Source of the DNA: Excoecaria cochinchinensis
Lineage: Eukaryota; Streptophyta; Magnoliopsida; Malpighiales; Euphorbiaceae
NCBI GenBank assembly: GCA_947683425.1
Contig: CANTUQ010000081.1
Span: 10,308,501 to 10,372,500 of the forward strand
Reading direction: 5' to 3'
DNA: 64,000 nt
The notes under the pieces were generated by a model. It was not told where the DNA came from and made no database searches. It was given only the letters and a program-made list of their open reading frames with translations. The translations under genes were made by a program, and so were the position numbers. Positions 22,380-33,509 of this stretch are shown here, piece by piece; position 1 is the first letter of the stretch, and the number at the start of each line of letters is the position of its first letter.

Positions 22380-23731
22380 AAGAATTTCGTCCTCGAAATT
22401 CTCACCTGAACTGAACAACTACGGATACTGAGCTCTCATCGACTCTTCCGGTTCCCAAGTCGCTTCCTCGACTCCGTGATGGTTCCATAACACTTTTACC
22501 AATGGAATCTGCTTACTTCTCAATTGTCTCACCTCTCGGGCTAGAATGGCTCTCGATTCCTCATTATAGGAAAAATCTTGCTGAACCTGCACATCCTGAA
22601 CTGAAAGAACATGCGAAGGATCGGATCTGTACCGATGAAGCATCGAAACATGGAACACATCGTGCAACTTTGCCAACTCCATCGGTAATGCCAATCTATA
22701 GGCTACCGGTCCAACCTTAGCCAAAATCTCATAAGGACCAATGAAACGAGGACTAAGCTTACTTTTCTTTCCAAACCGAAGAACTTTCCTCCAAGGCGAA
22801 ACTTTAAGGAAAACCTTGTCCCCTATCTCAAAATGCACGTTTTTTCTCTTCAAGTTGGCATAAGACTTTTGTCGATCCTTGGCCGCCTTCAAATTCTGTT
22901 GCACCACTCTGATCTTTTTTTCGGTATTTCTAACCAACTCTGGCCCAATCACTGATCTCTCGGATAGCTCGGTCCAACAAACCGGAGTTCTACACTGCCG
23001 ACCATACAAAGCCTCATATGGTGCCATACCGATGCTCGACTGAAAGCTATTGTTGTAGGCAAACTCCATAAGCGACACATATCTGTTCCAACTACCCGGA
23101 AAATCCAAAGCACAAGCCCTCAACATATCCTCCAGAATCTGAATGACCCGCTCTGACTGACCATCTGTCTGAGGATGAAACGCTGTACTGAAGTTCAACT
23201 TACTGCCCAAAGCTCTCTGTAACTCTTTCCAAAACTTGGAAGTAAACCACGGATCCTGATCTGAAACTATGGATAATGGCACACCATGCAACCGAACTAT
23301 CTCATCCACATAGATACTGGCCAATCTATCCATCAAGTAGTCCACTCTAATTGGCAGAAAGTGAGCTGACTTCATAAGCCGATCCACTATTACCCAAACT
23401 GAGTCATGCTTCTTCTGAGTCAAAGGAAAACCAGATACAAAGTCCATGGCGATATCATCCCACTTCCACTCAGGAACGGATAAAGGCGTAAGCAATCCCG
23501 AAGGGACTTGATGCTCGGCCTTTACCTGCTGACATGTCAAGCACTTAGATACAAAATCCACGATGTCTCTCTTCATACCGGACCACCAATAAAACCGTTT
23601 CATGTCCCGATACATCTTCTCACTGTCAGGATGCATAGTAAAAACTGCACTATGCACCTCACTCATAAGCTGTCACCTCAAATCCTCAGACTTTGGCACA
23701 CACAAGCGATTTTTGTACATAAGCACCTCAT
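22380..23731 (-). pseudogene. Element C integrase and chromodomain
   Basis: The long open stretch 22419-23666 holds most of the integrase: FTMHPDSEKMYRDMKRFYWW, CLTCQQVKAEH, AMDFVSGFPLTQ (first Asp), SIVSDQDPWF (second Asp) and TDGQSERVIQ (Glu). The GPY-like region KVSPWRKVLRFGKKSKLSPR and a chromodomain (SRAILAREVRQLRSKQIPLV, VLWNHHGVEEATWEPE) follow. A TGA in the linker just upstream (about 23672) and a TAG for the Gln in QYPQLF at 22419 break the frame. The core domain itself looks catalytically complete. Confidence 0.9.
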
Positions 23732-25087
23732 CCTAAACTGAGAACTCTGACTGCTTACCCGATCTAACCTCTTGCACAAACCGTTGTAGCCTCTCATCAT
23801 CCTTCTGAGCATCCACAATCCTCTGTCTCAAGGTAGGCTTCACATGCAACTGAGCAATCAAAGCCCCATCTGAATCAAACCTCCATCTAAACTGTCTCAG
23901 GAACAAAGCTGAAACTGACTTCCGACTCAAGGCATCAGCGACTACATTGGCCTTACCAGGATGGTAATCCACAATGCAGTTGTAGTCCTTAAACAACTCA
24001 AGCTAATGGCGTTGTCTCATGTTCAACTCTTTCTGTGTGAGGAAGTACTTCAAGCTCTTATGGTCCGAAAAGATCCTACACTTTTCCCCATACAGATAAT
24101 GACGCCAAATCTTCAAAGCAAAGATCACAGTCGCCAACTCTAGGTCATGCGTCGTATAGTTCCTCTCATGTGGCTTTAACTGTCGAGAAGCATAAGCCAC
24201 GACCTTGCCTTCTTGCATCAAAACACATCCAAGGCCAACACCCGAAGCATCACTATAAATGACAAACTCTTTACCCGAAATGGGTTGAGTAAGTATAGGA
24301 ACCTCAACTAGTAACTGCTTTAACTGATCAAAACAAGTCTGGCATCTATCTGACCACTCAAATCTGACTCCTTTCTGCAACAATCTAGTCATCGGAGCGG
24401 CAATCACAGAAAAACCCTTAACAAACCGACGGTAGTAAGCTACCTAACCAAGGAAACTCCTCACTTCCTGAACATTTCTAGGCGCTTTCCAATCAAATAT
24501 TGCCTCAATCTTGGCCGGATCAACCTGAATACCCCTAGCTGAAACAATGTGGCCCAAAAATGACACTTCTCGAAGCCAAAAACCACACTTGCTAAGCTTG
24601 GCAAACAACCGATGCTCTCTCAACATCTGCAAAACCAGTCGGAGATGCTCCTCATGCTCACTCTCATCCTTGGAATACACCAAGATGTCATCAATGAACA
24701 CTACTACAAATCGATCTAGATATGGCCTAAACACACGGTTCATCAAATCCATAAAAGCCGCTGGGGCATTGGTCAAACCAAACGGCATCACAAGAAACTC
24801 ATAATGGCCATACCTAGTACGAAATGCAGTCTTAACCACATCTGCGTCCTGAACTCGAAGCTGATAGTACCCTGACCAAAGATCTATCTTGGAGAAAACA
24901 CCCACACCTCGAAGCTGATCAAACAAATCCTCAATCCTAGGCAACGGATACTTATTCTTCACTGTGACCTTATTGATCTGCCTGTAGTCGATACACATCC
25001 GCAAAGATCCATCTTTCTTCTTGATAAACAGAACTGGATCTCCCCAAGGAGATATGCTAGGTCGAAAACCCCTTATCTAATAACTCT
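23732..25087 (-). pseudogene. Element C reverse transcriptase and RNase H
   Basis: RT (MRMCIDYRQINKVTVKNKYP, then FIDDILVYSKDESEHEEH) keeps the catalytic aspartates. The connection and RNase H follow: YSDASGVGLGCVLMQ, HDLELATV, FSDHKSLKYFL, ADALSRKS. In-frame stops separate the pieces: TAA and TAG near 25045-25075, TAG near 24441, TAG at 24003 for the Trp of RRWLELFK, and TAG near 23733. Active-site residues survive while the frame is broken, unlike element A. Confidence 0.9.
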
Positions 25088-26011
25088 TATAGTTGAGTTT
25101 TAAGTTCTCTCAACTCTACAGGAGCCATCCGATAAGGCTCTTTCGATATTGGTGTGGTACCCTGCATAATCTCAATGGACAACTCGACCTCTCTCTCAGG
25201 AGGCAAACCAGGCAACTCGCTCGGGAACACATCACTAAACTCTCGCACTATAGGAATATCCTCAATCTGAACTTGATCTCTCTTGGAATCCAACACGACC
25301 GCTAGGAAAGCCTCACAACCTTTCCTGATAAACCTCTTAGCTTGCATCGCAGAAATCACATTATTCAAAGAACTAGCACCCAAACCTTTCATAAACACAG
25401 GAGACTGACCTCTATCCCGAAGCACAACTGTCTTTCTATGGCAATCAACTACAGCCCGATGCTTACCCAACCAGTCCATACCCAGAATCAGATCAAACTC
25501 TCTGAAAGGCAACTCAATCAAATCCACTGGAAGCACAACTCCCTCAACCATCAGAGGATAACTCCTAAAGACTCTACTCACACTAACACTATGCCCTAAT
25601 AGACTGGTCACACATATCTCATAATCTAACTGATCAACCACATGCAACTTATCAACAATTTTATCTGTGCACAAGTATGAGTGTGTAGAACCAGGGTCAA
25701 TTAGAGCATACAATTCAGTGTCATGGAGTAGGAACTTACCGGCAATAACATCAGGCGCATCCTGCTCCTCTCTGGCTCTCACAGCATATGCTCTAGCTGC
25801 GACTGCCAACTGACGCTCCACTGTCTCTGATGTAGCACTCTCCCTAGGTCGACCACCTCGACCTCTACCACGGCCTCTACCACGGGTAGCCTGTGCAGCA
25901 TTCGAACCAACCCTGTTAGCCTCTCTCTGAGAACCTGAATCCTCATACAATCTCGGACAACTAGCCAAAAGATGCTCAGTGCTCCCACACTTGAAGCACG
26001 CACCAGAGAGC
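25088..26011 (-). pseudogene. Element C second zinc-knuckle motif and protease
   Basis: The C portion begins at the Copia insertion with GACFKCGSTEHLLASC, an intact CCHC knuckle. An RG-rich linker follows (RGRGRGRGGRPRES), then protease RAYAVRAREEQDAPDVIAGK, LIDPGSTHSYLC (active site kept) and FDLILGMDWLGKHRAVVDCH. The segment runs open to ELKTQL. The residues before the knuckle in this frame come from the Copia LTR and are not native. The upstream gag is at 35260-36209. Confidence 0.9.
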
Positions 26012-27756
26012 TGATGGAATATGTCATGGTATGTGTATGTAGATAACGCAGCAGAAAAATATCGAAAAACGATCATACACATCAAACAAATCCACGACAA
26101 GAATCGAAACATGCACTTTTAGGGTTTTTAAAAACTTACAACTTTAGATGCCTATTCCGAAATGAATTTGATGATGACCAGCAACTAAGATGATATTGTC
26201 CACCTTTGATCTTCACCACCAATGCCAAGGAATAGCCTTTGCGCCAATCCTCTCTATGCTCACACACACACTTTCAAGCAAGGCTTAAAACCGAGAATGC
26301 TAGCTCTCAATATAAGTATTTTGTAATGGCAAGGGTTATATCTACAAGATTTTTTGATCTTGCACTTTCTTTTGGTGCTATTAATGCCTAATCACACAAG
26401 AAAGCAAGAAAGAATTCTTCTCCTTATGTATTTCGGCCAAGAAAAGATTTTTTTAGAGAGAGAGAGGGAAGTTCACGCCTACTATCATCTTTTCACTAGG
26501 GTTTTTCTTTTTAATCTTTATCCTCATCTTATGGCAAGTGTTTATTCCGAATTTTACCACCTAAAAGTAGTTTATTCAACCTTAAACACTTCCTATAGAT
26601 AAGTAACAAACATTAATTTAAACCCTTTTGAATTTAAAATTCAATTAGGATTTAATACTCAATTAACTTAATCAATATTATTAAATTAATTGACATTAAA
26701 CCATGTGGGCCGAAATCTTCCTCTCTCATGGACCAAGGCCCAATAGCAATTTAATACCCATTACATACATTAGCTTGACTTTTATTAAAAGCCCAAATTA
26801 ATGCTCAATGCCTTATTTAAATATTTTAAGCCCAATGCTTTGTGTCCGATCCTATAGGTCCATTTAATATTGGCAATTGAATTAATGAATTAATTCAAAG
26901 GCTATATATATATTCTCTAGCAAGATATTTATAGCATTCCAAATTAAATGAAAATGCAAATGGCATTTGATGACCTAATGCAATTTTGTATAGTCCCTTA
27001 CCCATAAATATCAGAATTAACATAAGGCATGGAACAAGTCATCCTCATGTGTAAGTTAATTCCTTTCTTGATATTCCAGTGACACTGAACTCTCAGATAA
27101 ATAATGATTGCACATTATTACATCTCGGTATGGCCATACACTTCTCAGTTCACTGATCAAGTGGCCGATGATATTTTTCTCTCTTATAGAGAGGGGTAAT
27201 CCCTTCACTTCTCTCATGCTCTCTAACATGAATCAATGCATACCCAAGCATACCCATACTTGTCACTCAGTTACGAGCACGTTAGGTGTATGTCAAAGTA
27301 CACAGTAATTCATAAAGAGTTTCATAGAGATTTTAGGTCTAAGAACTCCGATACAAAACTTGCATATGAGGAACACTTATGACTTGTACCATGTAGTGTT
27401 CTCATGTGTGGATCGTATCCAAATACCATGTTATAAACATGTATCTATGATCTCTGATTGACACTTTTGTCCTTATGATCCGTAAGACAGAACTCAACTA
27501 ATCAGAGAGAGCATACTAGTCTTAATTCATTTGTTATTCCCATAACAATGACTGACTAGGGATATTTAGAATGAAGTCTCATTTGTTTCAAGGTCTTACA
27601 ACCATGTGCCTCACACATGATAACTTAAACTGAAACGACATTCTTGGACAGTTCTATCAATTGATATGCACAGGAATACAATTGGTAAAACAAATGCCTC
27701 ATTTATTAACTAAAGTGTTTTATTACAATGTATTGGGGCTAGGACTTACACTAACA
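26012..27756 (-). mobile_element. Copia L 3' LTR
   Basis: This 1,745-bp LTR has a left edge TGATGGAATATG and a right edge TACACTAACA on the plus strand. Differences seen from the 5' LTR are near 26053, 26340, 26546, 26845 and 27509. Unlike the Gypsy LTRs it has no palindrome array and no GC-rich block. Confidence 0.95.
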
Positions 27757-27775
27757 ATCTCCCACTAGCACTAGT
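27757..27775 (-). other. Polypurine tract of Copia L
   Basis: On the minus strand AGTGCTAGTGGGAGAT precedes the LTR start TGTTAGTG. The stop codon of gag-pol overlaps its upstream side. Copia F has the same layout at 44584 (CTAGTGCAAGTGGGAGAT). Confidence 0.75.
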
Positions 27776-30700
27776 CCCAATTGGGCATAGCCCTAAGACC
27801 GAATGCTCTCAAATGAGTTTCGTGCAGATTTGGGCGCAACTGTTTCGTCAAAGGATCTGCTACATTGTCTTCACTTGCTATCTTGCTGACCTTGACGTCC
27901 CCACGATCAATGATTTCTCTGATCAGGTGGTACCTCCTGAGTATGTGTTTGGATTTCTGGTGTGACCGGGGCTCTTTGGCCTGTGCAATGGCCCCGTTGT
28001 TGTCACAAAAAATTTCTAATGGATCTAGGATGCTTGGGACCACTCCTAATCCAGAAATGAAATTTCTAATCCAAACAGCCTCTTTTGCAGCCTCACTTGC
28101 TGCAATATACTCAGATTCTGTAGTTGAGTCGGCAACGGTCTCTTGCTTTGAGCTTCTCCAGCTGACAGCAGCACCGTTTAAAATAAAAACGAATCCAGAT
28201 TGCGATCTTGAGTCCTGAGTGCTGGTTTGAAAAGCAGCATCGGCATAGCCTTGTATGACGAGCTCTTCCTGACCACCATACACCAATAAGTGATCCTTAT
28301 TCCTTCGCAGGTACTTTAGAATCCCTTTTACAGCAGACCAGTGCTTTTCACCAGGGTCTTGCTGAAACCTACTGGTTATACTCAGTGCATGAGCAACATC
28401 CATCCTAGTACATAACATAGCGTACATGATAGATCCAATAGCAGATGCATATGGGATTCTACTCATGTTGTCCCTTTCCTCTTTGGTTTTAGGGCACTGT
28501 TCTTTAGTTAAAGGAACTCCCAAAGCCAAAGGTATGTACCCTTTCTTTGAGTCTCCCACACTAAAACGCTTTAGTACCTTGTCTATGTACTTTTCTTGAC
28601 TTAGTCCCAATAGCCGATTCGATCTATTTCTGTAGATCCGAATGCCAAGTATTGTCTCAGCTTCACCTAAGTCTTTCATTGAGAAACATTTCCCCAACCA
28701 TTGCTTAACCTTTTGCAATGTTGGAATATCATTCCCAATGAGAAGGATGTCGTCCACATACAGGACCAGAAATACTACTATGCTCCCACTAACCTTCTTG
28801 TATACACAAGGCTCATCTTCGTTCTTGACGAAGTCAAATTCTTTGACTGCCTCATCAAAGCGAAGATTCCAACTTCGGGATGCTTGCTTTAATCCATAAA
28901 TGGATTTCTGAAGCTTGCAAACCTTCTTAGGATGCTTGGGATTGACAAAACCTTCAGGTTGTGTCATATACACATCCTCAAGTAAATTTCCGTTAAGGAA
29001 AGCAGTTTTGACATCCATTTGCCATATCTCATAATCATGATATACAGCTATGGCAAGCAAGATCCTAATGGACTTGAGCATGACTACAGGCGAAAAGCTT
29101 TCATCATAGTCTACACCATGTGTTTGTCGAAAACCTTTCGCTACTAGTCTACCTTTGTAGGTCTTATCAGCTTTGAGTTTAAATAGCCACTTGCATTCAA
29201 TTACTTTAGCACCTTCTGGTGGATCAACCAAGGTCCAAACCTGGTTATCATACATTGATTGCATCTCGGATTTCATGGCTTCAAGCCAATTTTTCGAGTC
29301 TGGGCTTTCAATAGCTTCTCGGTAGGTAGTAGGATCCTCACGATCTACTAACTCAATAGTGTCACTGTCAGTGATTAGAAATCCATATCTCTGAATCTCC
29401 TGACGTACCCTACCAGACCTTCTAGGTACTTGTGTGATGGGTTCTTGTTCCACAAGTGATTGTGAACTTGATCCCATTTCCAACTCATCCTCTATAGGAA
29501 TTTGTGGCGCTTGAATTTCTCCAAGTTCTACTTTACTCCCACTGTCTTTCTTGAGGAGGAACTCCTTTTCCAACAAAACAGCCTTGCGAGCAACAAATAC
29601 TTTGTTCTCGGCTTGTGAGTAAAAATAGTATCCCTTTGTTTCTTTGGGATAACCCACAAATAAGCAAACATTGGATTTGGACTCTAGTTTGTCAGATGTT
29701 AATTTCTTAACATGTGCTTCACAGCCCCAAATCCTAAGAAACGACATATTGGGTTCTTTCCCAGTCCATACCTCATATGGTGTCTTCTCAACTGCTTTAG
29801 TTGGAGTACGGTTTAGTAGAAACGCAGCAGTTTCTAATGCATAGCCCCAAAAAGAGATAGGAAGATTTGCTTGACTCATCATAGATCGAACCATGTCTAA
29901 TAGAGTTCGATTTCTCCTTTCGGACACACCATTCCATTGTGGTGTTCCAGGAGGAGTGAGCTGTGAAATAATACCACACTCTTTTAGATGACCGTCAAAA
30001 TCTTGGCTTAAGTATTCGCCACCTCTATCAGATCGAATGACTTTTATACTTTTGCCAAGTTGTTTTTCTACTTCGTTCTTAAACACTTTGAATTTCTCAA
30101 AAGTTTCAGATTTATACTTCATTAGATAGACATAGCCATATCTACTGAAGTCATCTATGAACGTTACGAAGTAGCTAAAACCACCTCTAGCTTGTGTACT
30201 TAATGGTCCACATACATCGGTATGTATTAGTTCCAATAAGCCATTAGTCCTCTCACTTTTCTTATTAAAAGGACTTTTTGTCATTTTTCCATGCAAACAT
30301 GGCTCGCATGTATCATAAGACTCTAAGTCGAATGACCCAAGTACTCCAGTTTTGTGGAGTCTTGAAATGCGTTTTTCGTTTGTATGTCCCAAACGACAAT
30401 GCCAGAAGTAAGTAGGGTTCAATTCGTTTGATTTAACCCTCTTTGTATTAATGTTGTATATGGACTCTTTGTTTTGTAAATCAAGGATATAAAGGCCATT
30501 TTCCAACATGGCATTGCCATATGAAATGCCTTGGCGACGAATATGAGCATTGCCATTTTTAATAACAAAATCAAATTCATCCAAATCCAACAATGAAACT
30601 GAAATAATGTTTCTGCTCATAGCAGGTACATAATAACAATTTTTCAAAACTAAACAAAGTCCGGAAGGTAAAGTGAGTTGATAGTCGCCTATCTCCATGG

Positions 30701-31733
30701 CAGCAACTCGTGCTCCATTCCCCACACGGAGGTTCACTTCATTCTTCCCAAGTAATCGCCTATTTTTTAGCCCCTGCACATTAGAACAAATGTGAGAACC
30801 ACAACCGGTATCAAGTACCCAAGTGGTAGAAATAGAAAGGTTAATTTCAATAACAAAAATACCTGAACTGGACGCCTTGGCTCCATTCCTTTTTTGTTCT
30901 TCCTTGAAGAGAGCGCAATTCTTCTTCCAATGCCCTATTTTGTTATAATGGAAGCAAGTGCTCTCACTCTCCTTGGGCTTTTGCGCCTTGGGCTTGGATT
31001 GGGCCTGAGGTGCACTCCCATTTGACTTGAACCGAGCCAGGTCATTCTTGTGTTTTGCCTTTCCCTTTCCTTTTCCCTTAGCCGGTCCCTTCTTAATGCC
31101 CCCTTGAACCACCAGTATGGGATTGGTCTTTCGAATGTTCTCTTCAGCATTCTTAAGCATCCCATGAATCTCAGTGACTGACTTGTTCATTGCATGCATG
31201 TTATAATTCATTACAAATGGATCATAATCATCAGTCAATGATCCTAATATCAAGTCAGTGGCCAATTCCTTTAGCACTTGTAGCTCAAGCTTTTCTAGAG
31301 TATCAAGATACCCTTTCATCTTGAGTACATGTGTACTAACAGGAGTACCCGCAGCCATCTTACAGGAAATCAAGGCCTTTGTTGTCACAAATCTCTCGTG
31401 ACGAGCTTGCTCTTGGAACATCTCCTTTAAGTGCACCATGATCGCATAAGCCTCTTGGTCCATAAATTGCTTTTGCAAGTCAGGCACCATAGTGGCTAGC
31501 ATCAAACAAGTCACATCATTGGAGTCGCTCTTCTTGGTCTCAAAAGTTTCCCTTTGAACCGCAGAGGCGTTCCTACCAGGTTCTTGAGGCAAGGGTGCAT
31601 CCAAAACATACGACTTTTTCTCTTGCTTAAGAACTATCCTTAAGTTTCGAGACCAGTCTATGAAATTGGTGCCATTCAATTTGTCCTTTTCAAGGACCGA
31701 TCGCAATGAGAAATTGTTGTTTGAAGATGCCAT
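27771..31733 (-). CDS. Copia gag-pol polyprotein, full length (1,320 aa)
   Basis: This single uninterrupted frame encodes the whole Copia polyprotein in the family's order. Gag comes first (MASSNNNFSLRSVLEKDKLN, GTNFIDW), with zinc knuckle CFHYNKIGHWKKNC near residue 265. Protease DTGCGSH is near 305. Integrase has the HCRLGH/CEPC finger and core residues HTDVCGPL, IRSDRGGEY and GVSERRNRT. RT has ECKWLFKLK and LYVDDILLIG, and RNase H has YADAAF, TESEYIA, CDNNGA and KHILRRYH. All catalytic residues I looked for are present, and the length is normal. It acts in cytoplasmic particles to copy and integrate the element. Confidence 0.96.
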   Translation of the reverse strand: MASSNNNFSLRSVLEKDKLNGTNFIDWSRNLRIVLKQEKKSYVLDAPLPQEPGRNASAVQRETFETKKSDSNDVTCLMLATMVPDLQKQFMDQEAYAIMVHLKEMFQEQARHERFVTTKALISCKMAAGTPVSTHVLKMKGYLDTLEKLELQVLKELATDLILGSLTDDYDPFVMNYNMHAMNKSVTEIHGMLKNAEENIRKTNPILVVQGGIKKGPAKGKGKGKAKHKNDLARFKSNGSAPQAQSKPKAQKPKESESTCFHYNKIGHWKKNCALFKEEQKRNGAKASSSGIFVIEINLSISTTWVLDTGCGSHICSNVQGLKNRRLLGKNEVNLRVGNGARVAAMEIGDYQLTLPSGLCLVLKNCYYVPAMSRNIISVSLLDLDEFDFVIKNGNAHIRRQGISYGNAMLENGLYILDLQNKESIYNINTKRVKSNELNPTYFWHCRLGHTNEKRISRLHKTGVLGSFDLESYDTCEPCLHGKMTKSPFNKKSERTNGLLELIHTDVCGPLSTQARGGFSYFVTFIDDFSRYGYVYLMKYKSETFEKFKVFKNEVEKQLGKSIKVIRSDRGGEYLSQDFDGHLKECGIISQLTPPGTPQWNGVSERRNRTLLDMVRSMMSQANLPISFWGYALETAAFLLNRTPTKAVEKTPYEVWTGKEPNMSFLRIWGCEAHVKKLTSDKLESKSNVCLFVGYPKETKGYYFYSQAENKVFVARKAVLLEKEFLLKKDSGSKVELGEIQAPQIPIEDELEMGSSSQSLVEQEPITQVPRRSGRVRQEIQRYGFLITDSDTIELVDREDPTTYREAIESPDSKNWLEAMKSEMQSMYDNQVWTLVDPPEGAKVIECKWLFKLKADKTYKGRLVAKGFRQTHGVDYDESFSPVVMLKSIRILLAIAVYHDYEIWQMDVKTAFLNGNLLEDVYMTQPEGFVNPKHPKKVCKLQKSIYGLKQASRSWNLRFDEAVKEFDFVKNEDEPCVYKKVSGSIVVFLVLYVDDILLIGNDIPTLQKVKQWLGKCFSMKDLGEAETILGIRIYRNRSNRLLGLSQEKYIDKVLKRFSVGDSKKGYIPLALGVPLTKEQCPKTKEERDNMSRIPYASAIGSIMYAMLCTRMDVAHALSITSRFQQDPGEKHWSAVKGILKYLRRNKDHLLVYGGQEELVIQGYADAAFQTSTQDSRSQSGFVFILNGAAVSWRSSKQETVADSTTESEYIAASEAAKEAVWIRNFISGLGVVPSILDPLEIFCDNNGAIAQAKEPRSHQKSKHILRRYHLIREIIDRGDVKVSKIASEDNVADPLTKQLRPNLHETHLRAFGLRAMPNWD

Positions 31734-33495
31734 TTTTCAATCTACAATAAAATTTAGCAAGATTAAATGAGGTCTTATTAATAATCCCACAAACCGAATT
31801 AATATCCCTTTAAATAATTCGCGTTAGTGATTTTATGTGGGCCAAGATCCACTTTTCACAACAACCTTATTAGTCAAGCTGAGCTTGTACACCTAACAAG
31901 TTAAGTTACTTAGGTAGGATAACTCCAATCATGACTCGTACATGACTCTTGGATCAAATGGGCTAACATCTTAAGATGTTATAGCACAAACCCATTTATT
32001 AGTTGCCTAGGTCCGGGCATCCCTTTCCATGTTAAGTCCAACCTACATTCACAACTCATGCCTCACAAAGATAATCGGGCGCATCTAGGACTCCTAGTCT
32101 ACGTTACCGATGATCGATGCCTTGACATGTTTCGAATTAGGAAGGCAACTTTGTGACTTACTATTTTAGGGATTCATTTTATTATGGCTTACATGGCATA
32201 CGCTTTGTCATCCATTCATAGTATGCATATATAAATAATTGCATAAAGTAAAGCGTGACAAACATGGGCCCATAAAACCTACAACTAAGATTCTATACTA
32301 TTACACAAGAATCTTCGAGTTGGGCTTCACCACTCCGGTGGGCTTCATCTTGATTTACAAAGTCTTCAAGTAAATTCTATTCTAAGAAATAAATGAAACT
32401 TTTACAATAATACATAATGGCTCGCAGGCCATAATTAATTTCAAAAACCCAGGGCCCATGAATGCACCATGCATATCCATTCATCATACCAAACAAGCAA
32501 ATAAATATACATAACATTCATGGATTAAACAAAGTCCAATTTTAATTAATTTAGCCAAGCCCATTAATGGAAATTGTGTACTTGAACCTTTAAGAGATGA
32601 CCCCATGATGGGCCTGGGCCGAGGCCCAATGGACTAAATCCTCTTATTGAATAAGTTCTCTTAAAAGCCCAAAATACAAACTAGTTAGATTTGTGCTATA
32701 AATCAACTCTAGTATAATTTCCAATTTTTCCATTTTTTAATTTTATGTCATATTGCCCATAAACATTAAAAACATATATAATATATACCGACATGAATTA
32801 AAACATGAAGAACATATATATGATACACGGCATACATATAAAAACAAACAAACAACAAAACTAGTTGTTTAATGCTTATGTGATGCCACAAAAAATGCAC
32901 AAACCCTTAAATCAATTTTATGAGTCAATTAATAATTCAAATAAGGTCATAAAAATGATTTAATATATTGTACCAATCTGATCTAAATGTGTTTTTACCA
33001 TTTTAATCAAATCAAACCAAACAATGTTGATTAAACATGTAACAAACACAAACTAGTCATTGTTTTAAGTGATATTAAAATTAATCAATTAAATTGTCAT
33101 GGACCAGAATTAAAACCAAATTTTAAAAATGTCCAGACCTGATATTTAATCATTAAAAACCACTTACAAACATGCCAAAAACGTTTTTACATTTAATATT
33201 CAAAACTAGTTGTTAAACTAACAATTAACATGCCAAAAAGCACCTAGTTTTAATATTAACATATACCATCAGGTATTACCAATTAAATCTGACCAATAAC
33301 AGCTCCTAGAACATCTTAGGACAGTATATTAACATGTCATATTAATTATAATACCTATCTAATCAATTAAAATCGTTTTTACACCAAAACAATGCAAAAA
33401 ACTCAAAACAGAAAATTTCAGCATTGCATGTATTAAAAGTAACGATTTTTAATTAATTATTTCATGCATCTAAAGCACTAAAATAAGCATGTTTA
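31734..33495 (-). other. Copia L 5' untranslated leader
   Basis: About 1.76 kb separates the PBS from the gag ATG. It is AT-rich, contains no ORF of note, and has the repeated phrase AGCCCA/GGGCC seen in the LTR. A long leader is unusual for Copia, though the intact ORF downstream argues it is tolerated. Confidence 0.8.
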
Positions 33496-33508
33496 GGCTC
33501 TGATACCA
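33496..33508 (-). other. Primer binding site of Copia L
   Basis: On the minus strand TGGTATCAGAGCC starts one base after the 5' LTR. It is complementary to the 3' end of initiator tRNA-Met. Confidence 0.9.
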
Positions 33509-33509
33509 C

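Noticed and set aside
25087..26112. The 341-aa ORF as one native protein
   Set aside because: Its first ~34 residues are Copia LTR sequence; native element C coding starts at the insertion point near 26011.
26354..26602. 82-aa ORF repeated at 33852-34100
   Set aside because: It recurs only because it is in both Copia L LTRs, and it is antisense to the element.
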